Part shown: positions 45,406-53,272 of the stretch, one piece after another
Numbering within the stretch: the first letter of the stretch is position 1
Layout: each line of letters starts with the position of its first letter
Source of the DNA: Lacticaseibacillus porcinae
GTDB lineage: Bacteria; Bacillota; Bacilli; Lactobacillales; Lactobacillaceae
Length of the DNA stretch: 64,000 nucleotides
NCBI RefSeq assembly: GCF_003946305.1
Contig: NZ_RHNS01000008.1
Location: forward strand, 62,001 to 126,000
Direction: 5' to 3'
The notes under the pieces: generated by a model
The model's database searches: none
Told to the model about the DNA's origin: nothing
Seen by the model: the letters and a program-made list of their open reading frames with translations, nothing else
Made by a program: the position numbers and the translations under genes

Positions 45406-45518
45406 TTACAATAGCTAGCTTACGACCAGCAGTGCGAGGGAACAATCATCAATATTTTCAGAAATGTTGAGTTAAATGTCATGAAACGCTGAAAGGCCGA
45501 TCGCGATAGGATTTTAAC

Positions 45519-45558
45519 TCAACACGTTGTTGATTTAATTTTTTTGAACGGGCATACT
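45519..45558 (+). promoter_or_regulatory. tetR promoter with TetR operator O2
   Basis: The perfect palindrome TCAACA-CGT-TGTTGA (45519-45533) overlaps the -35 TTGATT (45530-45535). A 17-bp spacer and CATACT (45553-45558) complete the promoter. A further 11-bp inverted pair GTTGAGTTAAA / TTTAACTCAAC spans about 45465-45522. Confidence 0.7.
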
Positions 45559-45588
45559 AAAAACGAAAAATAAAAGGAGCGTGCCCAT

Positions 45589-46194
45589 ATGCATCAAAAA
45601 GTTCTCGAAACAGAAGCAGCGATCCAAGCAGCGTTCATTGAATTACTGCAAACCAAATCTTTTGAAAAAATCTCCGTCAGCGATATCACCAAACTTGCGC
45701 ACATCAATCGCGGGACCTTTTATCTGCATTATGTGGATAAGTATGCGCTGCTCGATCATTATGAAAATCGCCTGATCGATCAGATCCAAGACTATTTCAC
45801 GCATGACTTTGAAGGCACGATGACTTATCAATCAGTGAAAGAAAATGGCGTGTACACTTATCCGGTGGTGCAAAAAACCGTTGGCTTCATTCACCAAGAA
45901 TTTGCGTTGTGGCAAGCATTGCTCGGCCTTAATGGTGACCCGCGATTTGAACTCAAGCTCAAGCGCATCATGAAACAAGCCATCAGCAATGGTTTAGATC
46001 GCGTCAAAGGTGATATTTCAGTGACGCGCTACATTCCAGAAGCTTATGCCTGGGAATTAATTATTTCGGGGATGTTTACCATTATTAAAACGTGGCTGCA
46101 AGAAGCAGTGCCGCAAAGCCCTGAGCAAATTGCTGACATTATGATGAAGACGCGTTTTTTAAGCCCATACGACTTATTAGGGATCAAAGATTAA
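45589..46194 (+). CDS. TetR/AcrR-family transcriptional regulator
   Basis: This 201-residue regulator has an N-terminal helix-turn-helix (ETEAAIQAAFIELLQTKSFEKISVSDITKLAHINRGTFYLHY) of the DhaS/YfiR-like TetR type, with a helical C-terminal ligand domain. AAAGGAG lies upstream of the ATG. Two operators in the gap to the divergent amidohydrolase-MMPL operon point to repression of both itself and that operon. Confidence 0.9.
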   Translation: MHQKVLETEAAIQAAFIELLQTKSFEKISVSDITKLAHINRGTFYLHYVDKYALLDHYENRLIDQIQDYFTHDFEGTMTYQSVKENGVYTYPVVQKTVGFIHQEFALWQALLGLNGDPRFELKLKRIMKQAISNGLDRVKGDISVTRYIPEAYAWELIISGMFTIIKTWLQEAVPQSPEQIADIMMKTRFLSPYDLLGIKD

Positions 46195-46231
46195 AAAGAG
46201 ACCAAGACATCATCAAAGGCAACAAAATAAT

Positions 46232-46363
46232 CACGACAATTACAAGATTGTACGAGCCATACGCAACGCATTTGCGTAGAAGGCGCCTGCCAAGCAAATC
46301 CTAAGTTCGGGATTTACTCGTCAGGCGCCTTCTACTCTATGCGAAGTTCGCGTATGTCTCAGC
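46232..46363 (+). repeat. 132-bp hairpin repeat, copy A
   Basis: An intergenic element that is itself nearly palindromic. The core arms GTAGAAGGCGCCTG / CAGGCGCCTTCTAC are nested in outer arms CATACGC / GCGTATG. A second copy, inverted, lies at 50627-50758 with only about five differences. It lies between the convergent tetR and ABC genes and may double as a terminator. Confidence 0.85.
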
Positions 46364-46372
46364 TACTTTGAA

Positions 46373-48094
46373 TTATCTCAAGTTTAATGTGCGTAAGGAT
46401 TGAATCACTGCGTCATCGTGAAGCCGACCTTGAGCGATGACTTTGCCATGTGACAAGACGATGATCTCATCGGCTTTAGCAAAGGTAGCCGCATCATATT
46501 GATGTGTGATCAAGACGAATCCTTGCGCCATATTGAAAAGGTCGTTTTGTAGTTGTGCCGCAATATGCGGATCAAGGCCAGTAGTCAATTCATCGAAAAG
46601 CATAAATTGGTAATCTCTCAAAAACAGTCTAGATAATGCTAATCGCTGTTTTTCACCACCGGATAACAGCGGCGTTTCTGACGAAATTTGATCGTTGAGG
46701 TCATGATGGCTTAACCACGGTCCCAAACCCGCCTGGCGTAAAGCTTGCGTGACTGCGAGATCAGATGGTGTTGGATCGAACAAGGTGACATTATCTCGAA
46801 CACTTGCGGCAAAGATATCAGGCTTTTGCGTCATCATCCCTAGAGAGTGATAGACGATTCCGCGATTGTATTGTGTGAGCGGCTGACCATATAGTCGTGA
46901 CTTACCGCTGGTGGGCATGAGCTCCCCAAGCAACATGCGCATTAACGTGGTTTTGCCGCTACCACTAGCACCTACCACAAGATATTTTTGATCAGGCGCA
47001 AAATGCAGACTAACATCTTTGAGCAAATGTTGCTCATCCACTTCATAATTGACATGATCAAGGGTCAAGAAATCGGCGCTTGCTGGCAAGGAAGTGGTTT
47101 GAACAAGCGTCAATGCGCCATCGTCAGGACTGTTCAATTCAACTTCAAGTGCTTGGGCTTGTTTGCGTCCACCATAGAACTCTGCCAGTAATTCCGTCAG
47201 CATCGCCATCGGCCAATTGAATAAGCTGGCTAATTGTGAAAATGCCACCAATTGGCCTAACGTGATCGTCCCTTGGCGGACAAAATATGCTCCTAGTAGC
47301 CATGCGCCGAGATACATCACATCACCTAAGAAATCTGAGATCCCACTGGTAATTTTTTGCACACGTTGATCATGGATAGTGGCTTTTTGAACTGCGAAGC
47401 TTTGTCGATCGTGAAGGCGCGCAAATGGTGGAGTCGATAAGGCGTATTGAATGGTGGTAAAGCCTGAAAGCATGTCCGTCACGGCACTGGTATAGTGTTC
47501 GATGGTGTTGACGACTTCAGATTTCGCTGATTCGAGCCATTGCTTCACTAAAAATGGGAAAATCAAAGCTGGCACACTTAATAATGCGACGCCAATGGTG
47601 ATCACTGGGTTGATCAGAAAAGTCCCTAACACGGCCAAAATCAGTAAACTGACCAAATAAATCGCCCGCAAAATCACATGGAAATAACTTTCCGTGACCA
47701 CATCGACTTGTTTGGTAAGCTGGGCGACGTATTGGCCAACTTGTTTTTGGTGAAAATGCAACGGGCGCAATTTGTGGTAATGGGCAAACAAGTCTGCGCG
47801 CAGTTCACGACCAATTCTAGCTGGCAATGATTCATTCATATATTTTGCAGCCCCATCACTTAAGGCTTGGATGACCAAATAAGTGATCACTGCAGGCACT
47901 GCCAAGGCGAAACTAAGCTGACTGGCACCAGTGGCAATGTCGGTGATCAACTGCAAGACGTAAGCATAAGCCACTAACACTGCCGCAGCTAAAATACTGA
48001 CTAAGGTAGCAAAAGTCAAACGCCAAGGGTGACGAAATAAATACTTGAGCATGTTCATTCCATAAAAAAAGCCTCGAATAGATTCCGCGGCCAA
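46373..48094 (-). CDS. ABC transporter, fused membrane and ATPase domains
   Basis: This exporter-type half transporter has an N-terminal six-helix membrane domain (about 15-310) and a C-terminal ATPase with Walker A GASGSGKTTL, Q-loop, signature LSGGEKQR and Walker B FMLFDELTTGLD, where Glu is the catalytic base. The H-loop is LITHQYD. It probably works as a homodimer. The start is uncertain: the TTG at 48094 has AAGGA 3 nt upstream, while ATGs at 48058 and 48052 match the family start better. A hairpin-T7 lies between them. Only one half-transporter gene is present. Confidence 0.87.
   Translation of the reverse strand: MAAESIRGFFYGMNMLKYLFRHPWRLTFATLVSILAAAVLVAYAYVLQLITDIATGASQLSFALAVPAVITYLVIQALSDGAAKYMNESLPARIGRELRADLFAHYHKLRPLHFHQKQVGQYVAQLTKQVDVVTESYFHVILRAIYLVSLLILAVLGTFLINPVITIGVALLSVPALIFPFLVKQWLESAKSEVVNTIEHYTSAVTDMLSGFTTIQYALSTPPFARLHDRQSFAVQKATIHDQRVQKITSGISDFLGDVMYLGAWLLGAYFVRQGTITLGQLVAFSQLASLFNWPMAMLTELLAEFYGGRKQAQALEVELNSPDDGALTLVQTTSLPASADFLTLDHVNYEVDEQHLLKDVSLHFAPDQKYLVVGASGSGKTTLMRMLLGELMPTSGKSRLYGQPLTQYNRGIVYHSLGMMTQKPDIFAASVRDNVTLFDPTPSDLAVTQALRQAGLGPWLSHHDLNDQISSETPLLSGGEKQRLALSRLFLRDYQFMLFDELTTGLDPHIAAQLQNDLFNMAQGFVLITHQYDAATFAKADEIIVLSHGKVIAQGRLHDDAVIQSLRTLNLR
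48064..48092 (-). terminator. Hairpin-T7 at the ABC transporter start (possible attenuator)
   Basis: GCCGCGGAAT / ATTCGAGGC, with one mismatch and one bulge, is followed by seven T. It sits downstream of the promoter and of the TTG start, and upstream of the ATG starts. Confidence 0.55.
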
Positions 48095-48119
48095 TTATCC
48101 TTCGTTTCTATTTACGTGC

Positions 48120-48149
48120 AGAATACCACAAACGCTTTCAGTGGCGCAA
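48120..48149 (-). promoter_or_regulatory. Promoter of the ABC transporter gene
   Basis: TTGCGC, an 18-bp spacer, and TATTCT on the minus strand. Confidence 0.5.
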
Positions 48150-48157
48150 CATAAGGC

Positions 48158-48724
48158 TCAAATCCAACTGATCAGTTGATGGATCAACCCACTATCCCAA
48201 AAGACATAACAGCCGATCAGAACGTAACACACTTTCATCAGCGGTTCCCCGAAGCGATTCACGACGCGAGTGACTGCGGGAATTTCTGCAATTTCGCGGA
48301 TCAACCACACGACGATAATGGTGAGGATGCTGATAAAGCCTAAGGTGATGCCAAATTGTACCCATGACTCTCCGGCTAACACTGGTAAGAAAATTGCGAG
48401 ATTACAGCCAGCACACACAGATAAATAAGTGATCAACACAGTGACCACCGGCGCGTGGACGCTGTGTTTTTGCATGCCGTTGTCATCGTCATCATGTAAC
48501 GCCATGTAAATCGGCAAAATTCCTAAAATGCCGAGTGCCCATTCAGGCAGGAACGTCGCTAAAGTTTTGCCAACTAGAAAACTGGAGGTCATCAAGATCA
48601 AGATCCCCAGCCAATACCCCAGTAGCACTTGATTAAAGCGGTATTCCTTGAGTAAAAACAACAAAATAAAGAAAAAGTCCAAATTCACACTGAGAAATGT
48701 CAGTGCTAATACCCAATAGTTCAT
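48158..48724 (-). CDS. CadD-family cadmium-resistance-type transporter
   Basis: This 188-residue protein has six predicted membrane segments and the CadD-family layout: FLSVNLDFFFILLFLL first helix with an acidic residue, GYWLGILILMTSS, and the PIYMALHDDDD loop, here with an Asp run. The central TYLSVCAGCNLAIFLP carries two cysteines. The family confers cadmium resistance in staphylococci; true function here is inferred. The ATG at 48724 has AGGGAG 4 nt upstream. The frame to 48778 adds residues without a ribosome site. Confidence 0.82.
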   Translation of the reverse strand: MNYWVLALTFLSVNLDFFFILLFLLKEYRFNQVLLGYWLGILILMTSSFLVGKTLATFLPEWALGILGILPIYMALHDDDDNGMQKHSVHAPVVTVLITYLSVCAGCNLAIFLPVLAGESWVQFGITLGFISILTIIVVWLIREIAEIPAVTRVVNRFGEPLMKVCYVLIGCYVFWDSGLIHQLISWI

Positions 48725-48912
48725 TGATCTCCCTACTTTCACGGTTTCTAGTATAAACACTGAAAATGTGGGATTCAAGGAAAAGTTAGTCGTGCCTGAA
48801 ACTGAACTGACGATCAGTTTTGAAAGAATTTCATGAGAGTTGGCGTGGTTGTGCTATTCGTGCTCCAGAATATTAGGTATGATAAAAGCAACACTGATGG
48901 AGGAGTGAAGAA

Positions 48913-49674
48913 ATGAATAATGTGTTTACGATCATCGTGATCGCAAGCTTTTTTGCTGCGTTGTATTTTGGCGGGCGCTTTGGAATGACCAAAGTGAAGC
49001 ATTTGCCGAGTCGATCATTTGGACGCAACGGTTTGATCAGCGTTGGGGTATTGGTGATCAGTTTTATCGGGTTGGTGGTCACCGCACCAACCACTAATTT
49101 GACGCCGGCACAAGCAACTACGAAGATCCGCCAAGCAATGAAGTTAGATCAAACGCTTGATGCCAAAGCCGATGCTGCTGACAAGCGCTACACCAAGCTC
49201 AGCAAGCAAAAGCGTTTGTTGTTAGCACAAGTCAAAAAAGCTGAAAAAGCCAAAACTAAGGCTGAAGATCAACGCGATGCTACCAGCAGCTCGATCGCAA
49301 CGGCTGAATCTAAACAAGCAGAATCTGAAAGTATTGCCGCGTCATCAAGTTCTGCTGCTGCTTCTTCTCGTGCAGAAGAAGCCAGCCGCCAAGCTGCAAG
49401 TGCTTCTAGTCAGGCCGCAGTACAAGCGAGTCAAGCCGCAGCCGCAGCCAGTCAAGCTGCCGCCACTCGCGCTGCTGCCAACACCAATCACACGGCGCCA
49501 GTGAATAACGGTGATATGACCACAGGCAGTGTCCAAAAAATCGTCGGCAATGTCAATTCCCACATTTATCATGTGCCAGGTCAAGCCAGTTATCGCATGA
49601 ATTCCGCCAACGCGGTATATTTTGACACCGAACAACAAGCCATCGCTGCGGGTTACCGCAAGTCGCTGCGCTAG
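48913..49674 (+). CDS. Membrane-anchored coiled-coil protein with a YHVPG-type C-terminal domain
   Basis: This 253-residue protein has two N-terminal membrane helices (residues 4-20 and about 40-57), then a charged coiled coil, then an Ala/Ser/Gln low-complexity spacer. The C-terminal domain, VNSHIYHVPGQASYRMNSANAVYFDTEQQAIAAGYRKSL, is of the type often attached to secreted nucleases or following them. It resembles the Ada-like fold but lacks the zinc cysteines. It is the first gene of an operon with the nuclease 9 bp downstream, so it may scaffold or localise that enzyme. Confidence 0.75.
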   Translation: MNNVFTIIVIASFFAALYFGGRFGMTKVKHLPSRSFGRNGLISVGVLVISFIGLVVTAPTTNLTPAQATTKIRQAMKLDQTLDAKADAADKRYTKLSKQKRLLLAQVKKAEKAKTKAEDQRDATSSSIATAESKQAESESIAASSSSAAASSRAEEASRQAASASSQAAVQASQAAAAASQAAATRAAANTNHTAPVNNGDMTTGSVQKIVGNVNSHIYHVPGQASYRMNSANAVYFDTEQQAIAAGYRKSLR

Positions 49675-49683
49675 GGGGAGCAC

Positions 49684-50607
49684 ATGGAAAAATTACTCAC
49701 TGCCTTATTAATGACTGCTGCGATCCTCACTGGTTGCGGGCAAAAAACCGCGAGTGATGCGCAAGTTAGTTCACTGAAACACATCACCAAAGTCAACAAA
49801 TCTGAATCACGTGCGGTTTCTTCTAAGACTGAAGCTAACACCGATTTAGAAGCCGACATTTCCAGTTTACAAAAGCGTTTGAACCGCGACCACGACAAAG
49901 CAAAAACTGCTTCAGAAGATGAAGCCGAGTTAAAGTCCTCAGCTGCAAAAGTCAACAGCGAAGTGTCTGCGAAGTCCGCTTCTGAAGCCAAACAAGCAGC
50001 GTCTCAAGCCAAAGCTCAAGCGACAGCAAACAACGAGAACCTCGCGAATCGTAATTACGCAGGCCAACAAGAAATTACTATCAATTCTGATAATCCAGGT
50101 TTTTCACAAGCAGACTTATCGACTGCCAGTGGTGCTTGGGAGCGTTATACTGATCTCGACAACTTAAACCGTGCCGTCGATGCCAACGCCTTGTTAAATC
50201 AAAGCTTGATGCCGACTGCTAAACGCGAAGGCCTCACTTGGGATCCAACTGGTTGGCATAACAAACGCACTGCCCATGGCTGGTTGTACAACCGTAGTCA
50301 CTTGATCGGGTTTCAGTTAAGCGGGGAAAACAACAACCCCAAGAACTTGATCACAGGGACCATGTCGTTGAATAACCCGTTGATGTTAGCCCATGAAATG
50401 GATATTGCCGCTTACTTGAAAGCCTCTAGCAGCCATTATGTGCGCTATGAAGTCAAACCTTGGTATCGCGGCAACGAACTGGTGGCCCGCGGGGTGCAAA
50501 TGCGTGCACAAAGTCTTGGGGATAACACGATTCACTTCAACGTTTATATTTTCAACGTGGAATCTGGTTACACCATCGATTACGCCACTGGATATAGCAC
50601 GAACTAA
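49684..50607 (+). CDS. DNA/RNA non-specific endonuclease, lipoprotein (EndA-like)
   Basis: This 307-residue protein has a lipoprotein signal peptide with lipobox LTGC, a Lys/Glu/Ala-rich spacer and a C-terminal beta-beta-alpha-metal nuclease domain. NRSHLIGFQLSG holds the catalytic His, in the place of the DRGH motif of NucA/EndA, and NNPKNLITGTMSLNN carries the metal-binding Asn. It is expected to act at the outer face of the membrane on incoming or environmental DNA. GGGGAG precedes the ATG. Confidence 0.9.
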   Translation: MEKLLTALLMTAAILTGCGQKTASDAQVSSLKHITKVNKSESRAVSSKTEANTDLEADISSLQKRLNRDHDKAKTASEDEAELKSSAAKVNSEVSAKSASEAKQAASQAKAQATANNENLANRNYAGQQEITINSDNPGFSQADLSTASGAWERYTDLDNLNRAVDANALLNQSLMPTAKREGLTWDPTGWHNKRTAHGWLYNRSHLIGFQLSGENNNPKNLITGTMSLNNPLMLAHEMDIAAYLKASSSHYVRYEVKPWYRGNELVARGVQMRAQSLGDNTIHFNVYIFNVESGYTIDYATGYSTN

Positions 50608-50626
50608 ATCTGCACGAAAAAACGTG

Positions 50627-50758
50627 GCTGAGACATACGCGAACTTAGCATAGAGTAGAAGGCGCCTGCCGAGTAAATCCCGAACTTAGGATTTGCTTGG
50701 CAGGCGCCTTCTACGTAAATGCGTTGCGTATGGCTCGTACAATCTCGTAATTGTCGTG
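50627..50758 (-). repeat. 132-bp hairpin repeat, copy B (inverted)
   Basis: This is the reverse complement of copy A at 46232-46363. The core arms GTAGAAGGCGCCTGCC / GGCAGGCGCCTTCTAC are perfect over 16 bp here. It lies between the convergent nuclease and PTS genes and probably terminates both. Confidence 0.85.
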
Positions 50759-50759
50759 T

Positions 50760-51113
50760 TTATTTTGATACCTTTAATGATGTCTTGGACTCGTTTTTAT
50801 GTGCGTTCATTAAGTTGATGGCGATGGCCATGATCGCTTCACCGTTCATGGTGCCGTATTCGTGATTTGGCATCACCGTCATCGGCAAGTCAAAACCTTC
50901 TGCAGCAGATTGAATCTGACTAAGCATAAAACGAATTTGCGGTCCGATCAATAAGACATCAGGTTGTTCCTTAAGCAGGCGATTGCGAATGTCGGCGGCA
51001 GGGCGGGCGACGATGGTGTCGGCGCGGCCGAGATCGCGAGACGCTTGTTGCATCCGTTTGGCAAGAATCGAGGTGGACATCCCACCAGCACACATCAGTA
51101 AGATTTTTGACAT
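50760..51113 (-). CDS. PTS lactose/cellobiose-type IIB component, orphan
   Basis: This 117-residue cytosolic phosphocarrier has the IIB signature ILLMCAGGMSTS with phospho-accepting Cys8, and QIRFMLSQIQ matching the family. It passes phosphate from IIA to the sugar bound in IIC. No IIA or IIC gene is nearby, which is unusual, so it must serve a distant permease or act in regulation. AAGGAGG lies 6-8 nt before the ATG. The C-terminal Lys/Ser tail is longer than usual. Confidence 0.87.
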   Translation of the reverse strand: MSKILLMCAGGMSTSILAKRMQQASRDLGRADTIVARPAADIRNRLLKEQPDVLLIGPQIRFMLSQIQSAAEGFDLPMTVMPNHEYGTMNGEAIMAIAINLMNAHKNESKTSLKVSK

Positions 51114-51152
51114 CGCGATGCCTCCTTTGTATCCGCTTTATTTTACCGCTAA

Positions 51153-51542
51153 TCAGCCGTGGATGTAACGAAATTCTTGCGTTAAGCCGCCGTAACCCCA
51201 AGAATCTGAGGCGACGTCTTGCAACACAATGTAGCTAGTGGGTTGAACATTCGGCAAAAGTGTCGCCATTTGTTGATAAGCGGCTTTGACAAAGGCGGCT
51301 TTATCATCGCGGGAGTTGGTTGAACTGGTGATTTTAATTTCAATGAAAAAACTTGATTGATCCGTTTTTAACGATTGTCCGCTGATAAACCATTGTTTTG
51401 GGTCTTGAAATTGAACATCGACAGCAGCGACAGCGGCATTCTTCCCTAAAGTGGTGATCGCAAGCTTCGTTAACATGGTCGCAACTTGTTGCGCTGACAC
51501 GCTTTGGTCAGCAGTCGCGATACGTACTCTTAAATATGGCAT
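51153..51542 (-). CDS. Tautomerase-superfamily protein (MIF/4-OT-like)
   Basis: This 129-residue protein begins MPYLRVRI, so removal of Met exposes the catalytic N-terminal Pro of the tautomerase family. The length is that of a fused pair of beta-alpha-beta units, as in MIF and MSAD-like enzymes. The second unit includes SSFFIEIKITSSTNSRDDKAAFVKAAYQQM. Substrate unknown. It is divergent from the lysR gene at 51646. Confidence 0.78.
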   Translation of the reverse strand: MPYLRVRIATADQSVSAQQVATMLTKLAITTLGKNAAVAAVDVQFQDPKQWFISGQSLKTDQSSFFIEIKITSSTNSRDDKAAFVKAAYQQMATLLPNVQPTSYIVLQDVASDSWGYGGLTQEFRYIHG

Positions 51543-51645
51543 CTGATTATTCCTCCTGAATGACTTTAATATAGAAGTTTCACCGGCTTTCCGGAATGAT
51601 CAAATCATGTTATGGTTATCGTAAATTGTGATAAGGGGGTGCATC

Positions 51646-52386
51646 ATGCAATTACAAGATCTCACTGTGTTTCAAAAGTTGTATCAATTGCGTTCGATCA
51701 ATCAAACTGCGACGGCACTAGGGTTTGCGCAGTCGAATATCTCAGCACGGTTGAAAGTGATCGAGTCAGAATTTGGCGTGCAGTTGTTTAAGCGGACACC
51801 ACAAGGAATCGTGCCAACGCCTTCAGGAAATCAGTTTGCTGAATATGCTGATGAGGTGTGCCGAGCGACGCAACAACTTCGCGCAAATTTTGAAACGCAA
51901 GCTAACAAGCCGAAGATCTTGATCTCAAGCTTGCTATTTGATTATTTAGTCGTCGAAAAACAAGCTTACACTTTAGAACAAGCCGAGTATGAAATGACCA
52001 GTTCTACCGAAATGAACAACTTAACTTTTTGCGATGCTGCCCAAGTGATCAGCTATGCGCCATTTCATGTGCGCGGCTATCACAAACATCACCGCGATCA
52101 ACTGAGTGCATGTTTTATGCAAGGCGTACAAGCAGATCCAGAAGCGTTGCCGATTTTAGTGAATGCAGATCAGCAATGCCCGTTTCGTCAGCGTAGTTTG
52201 AAATTTGCGTCGCGCCGAGCGCAACCAGTACAAGAAATTGATTCTTGGTCTAGCATTATGCAACTCGTCGAACAAGGACAAGGTGTGGCGTTGTTACCAA
52301 AATATTTATCCAAGGCTCACCACTTCGCCATTGCTTGGCCGACCCACCACTACCATATTCCTTATACGATTTGGACAAAACTGTGA
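51646..52386 (+). CDS. LysR-family regulator, short effector domain
   Basis: This 246-residue regulator has a typical N-terminal helix-turn-helix (SINQTATALGFAQSNISARLKVIESEFG), but its effector domain is about 45 residues shorter than the usual 290-300 total. EQGQGVALLPKYL near the C-terminus is still recognisable. The ATG at 51646 has GGGGGTG close upstream. The gap to the divergent tautomerase gene holds a CCGG-CTTT-CCGG palindrome that could be its operator. Confidence 0.82.
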   Translation: MQLQDLTVFQKLYQLRSINQTATALGFAQSNISARLKVIESEFGVQLFKRTPQGIVPTPSGNQFAEYADEVCRATQQLRANFETQANKPKILISSLLFDYLVVEKQAYTLEQAEYEMTSSTEMNNLTFCDAAQVISYAPFHVRGYHKHHRDQLSACFMQGVQADPEALPILVNADQQCPFRQRSLKFASRRAQPVQEIDSWSSIMQLVEQGQGVALLPKYLSKAHHFAIAWPTHHYHIPYTIWTKL

Positions 52387-52454
52387 CCTTTTGCTTCGAA
52401 ATTTGTCCGATCAGCGTTACTGGGTATGATATCCTGACCAAGAGGTGAACACAT

Positions 52455-53261
52455 ATGATTAAAATCATTGCGATCGACATTGACGACACATTATTGACGA
52501 GTCAACAACAACTGCATCCTACGACGGTTCAAGCGATTCATGACGCGCACGCCCAAGGCATTAAAGTGGTGTTGTGTTCAGGACGACCGCTAGCTGGATT
52601 ATTGCCATGGCTACAACAACTGTGTATTGATGGTCCAGATGAATATGTGGTGTCTTACAATGGTGGAATCGTGCAAAGCGTGTCAGGAAAAGTCATCTCC
52701 AAGCATTTGTTGGATAATGCGACTTATCGCAGGCTTTTTGAATTTGCGAAATTACACAGCGTCCCGTTCAACGTGTTAGATGATGAAAGCAACATTTATA
52801 CTGCAGATCGCGATGTGAACTGGGTGATCGTGGCACAAGCTGCCGAGAATTCAGCAGGTATGTTTATTCGCACACCTGATGAACTGCCTGAAGATTTTAC
52901 CATTACTAAAGGCTTGTTTGTTGGGGATCCTGAACAACTTGATGCCATTCAACCTGCTGTTGAACGTGAATTCTCTGATTGTTATGTTGTCCGTGCCGGC
53001 CAGCCATTTCTAGAAGTGATGCACGCCAATGTCAATAAAGGTGCTGGGTTACATGCTTTGGCCCAAGCACTGAACGTCACCGCTGATGAAGTCATGGCGA
53101 TCGGCGACGAAAGCAATGATATTCCGATGTTTGATTATGCCGGGTGCGCTGTGGCAATGGGCAATGGTTCTGATGCCGCTAAAGCCCATGCTGATCATGT
53201 GGTGGCAACCAATGATGAAGGCGGCGTGGCCCAAGCGATTCGCGAGTATGCGTTGAAATAA
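52455..53261 (+). CDS. Cof-type HAD-IIB phosphatase
   Basis: This 268-residue cytosolic phosphatase has the Cof/YidA layout: DIDDTLL (Asp8, Asp10), Ser in CSGRPLAGL, Lys in NVNKGAGL and GDESNDIPMFDYAG as motif IV. The cap domain lies between motifs II and III. Members hydrolyse sugar phosphates or flavin and pyridoxal phosphates. It is 11 bp upstream of the AraC gene, so the two form an operon. Confidence 0.9.
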   Translation: MIKIIAIDIDDTLLTSQQQLHPTTVQAIHDAHAQGIKVVLCSGRPLAGLLPWLQQLCIDGPDEYVVSYNGGIVQSVSGKVISKHLLDNATYRRLFEFAKLHSVPFNVLDDESNIYTADRDVNWVIVAQAAENSAGMFIRTPDELPEDFTITKGLFVGDPEQLDAIQPAVEREFSDCYVVRAGQPFLEVMHANVNKGAGLHALAQALNVTADEVMAIGDESNDIPMFDYAGCAVAMGNGSDAAKAHADHVVATNDEGGVAQAIREYALK

Positions 53262-53272
53262 GGAGGCGTCAC

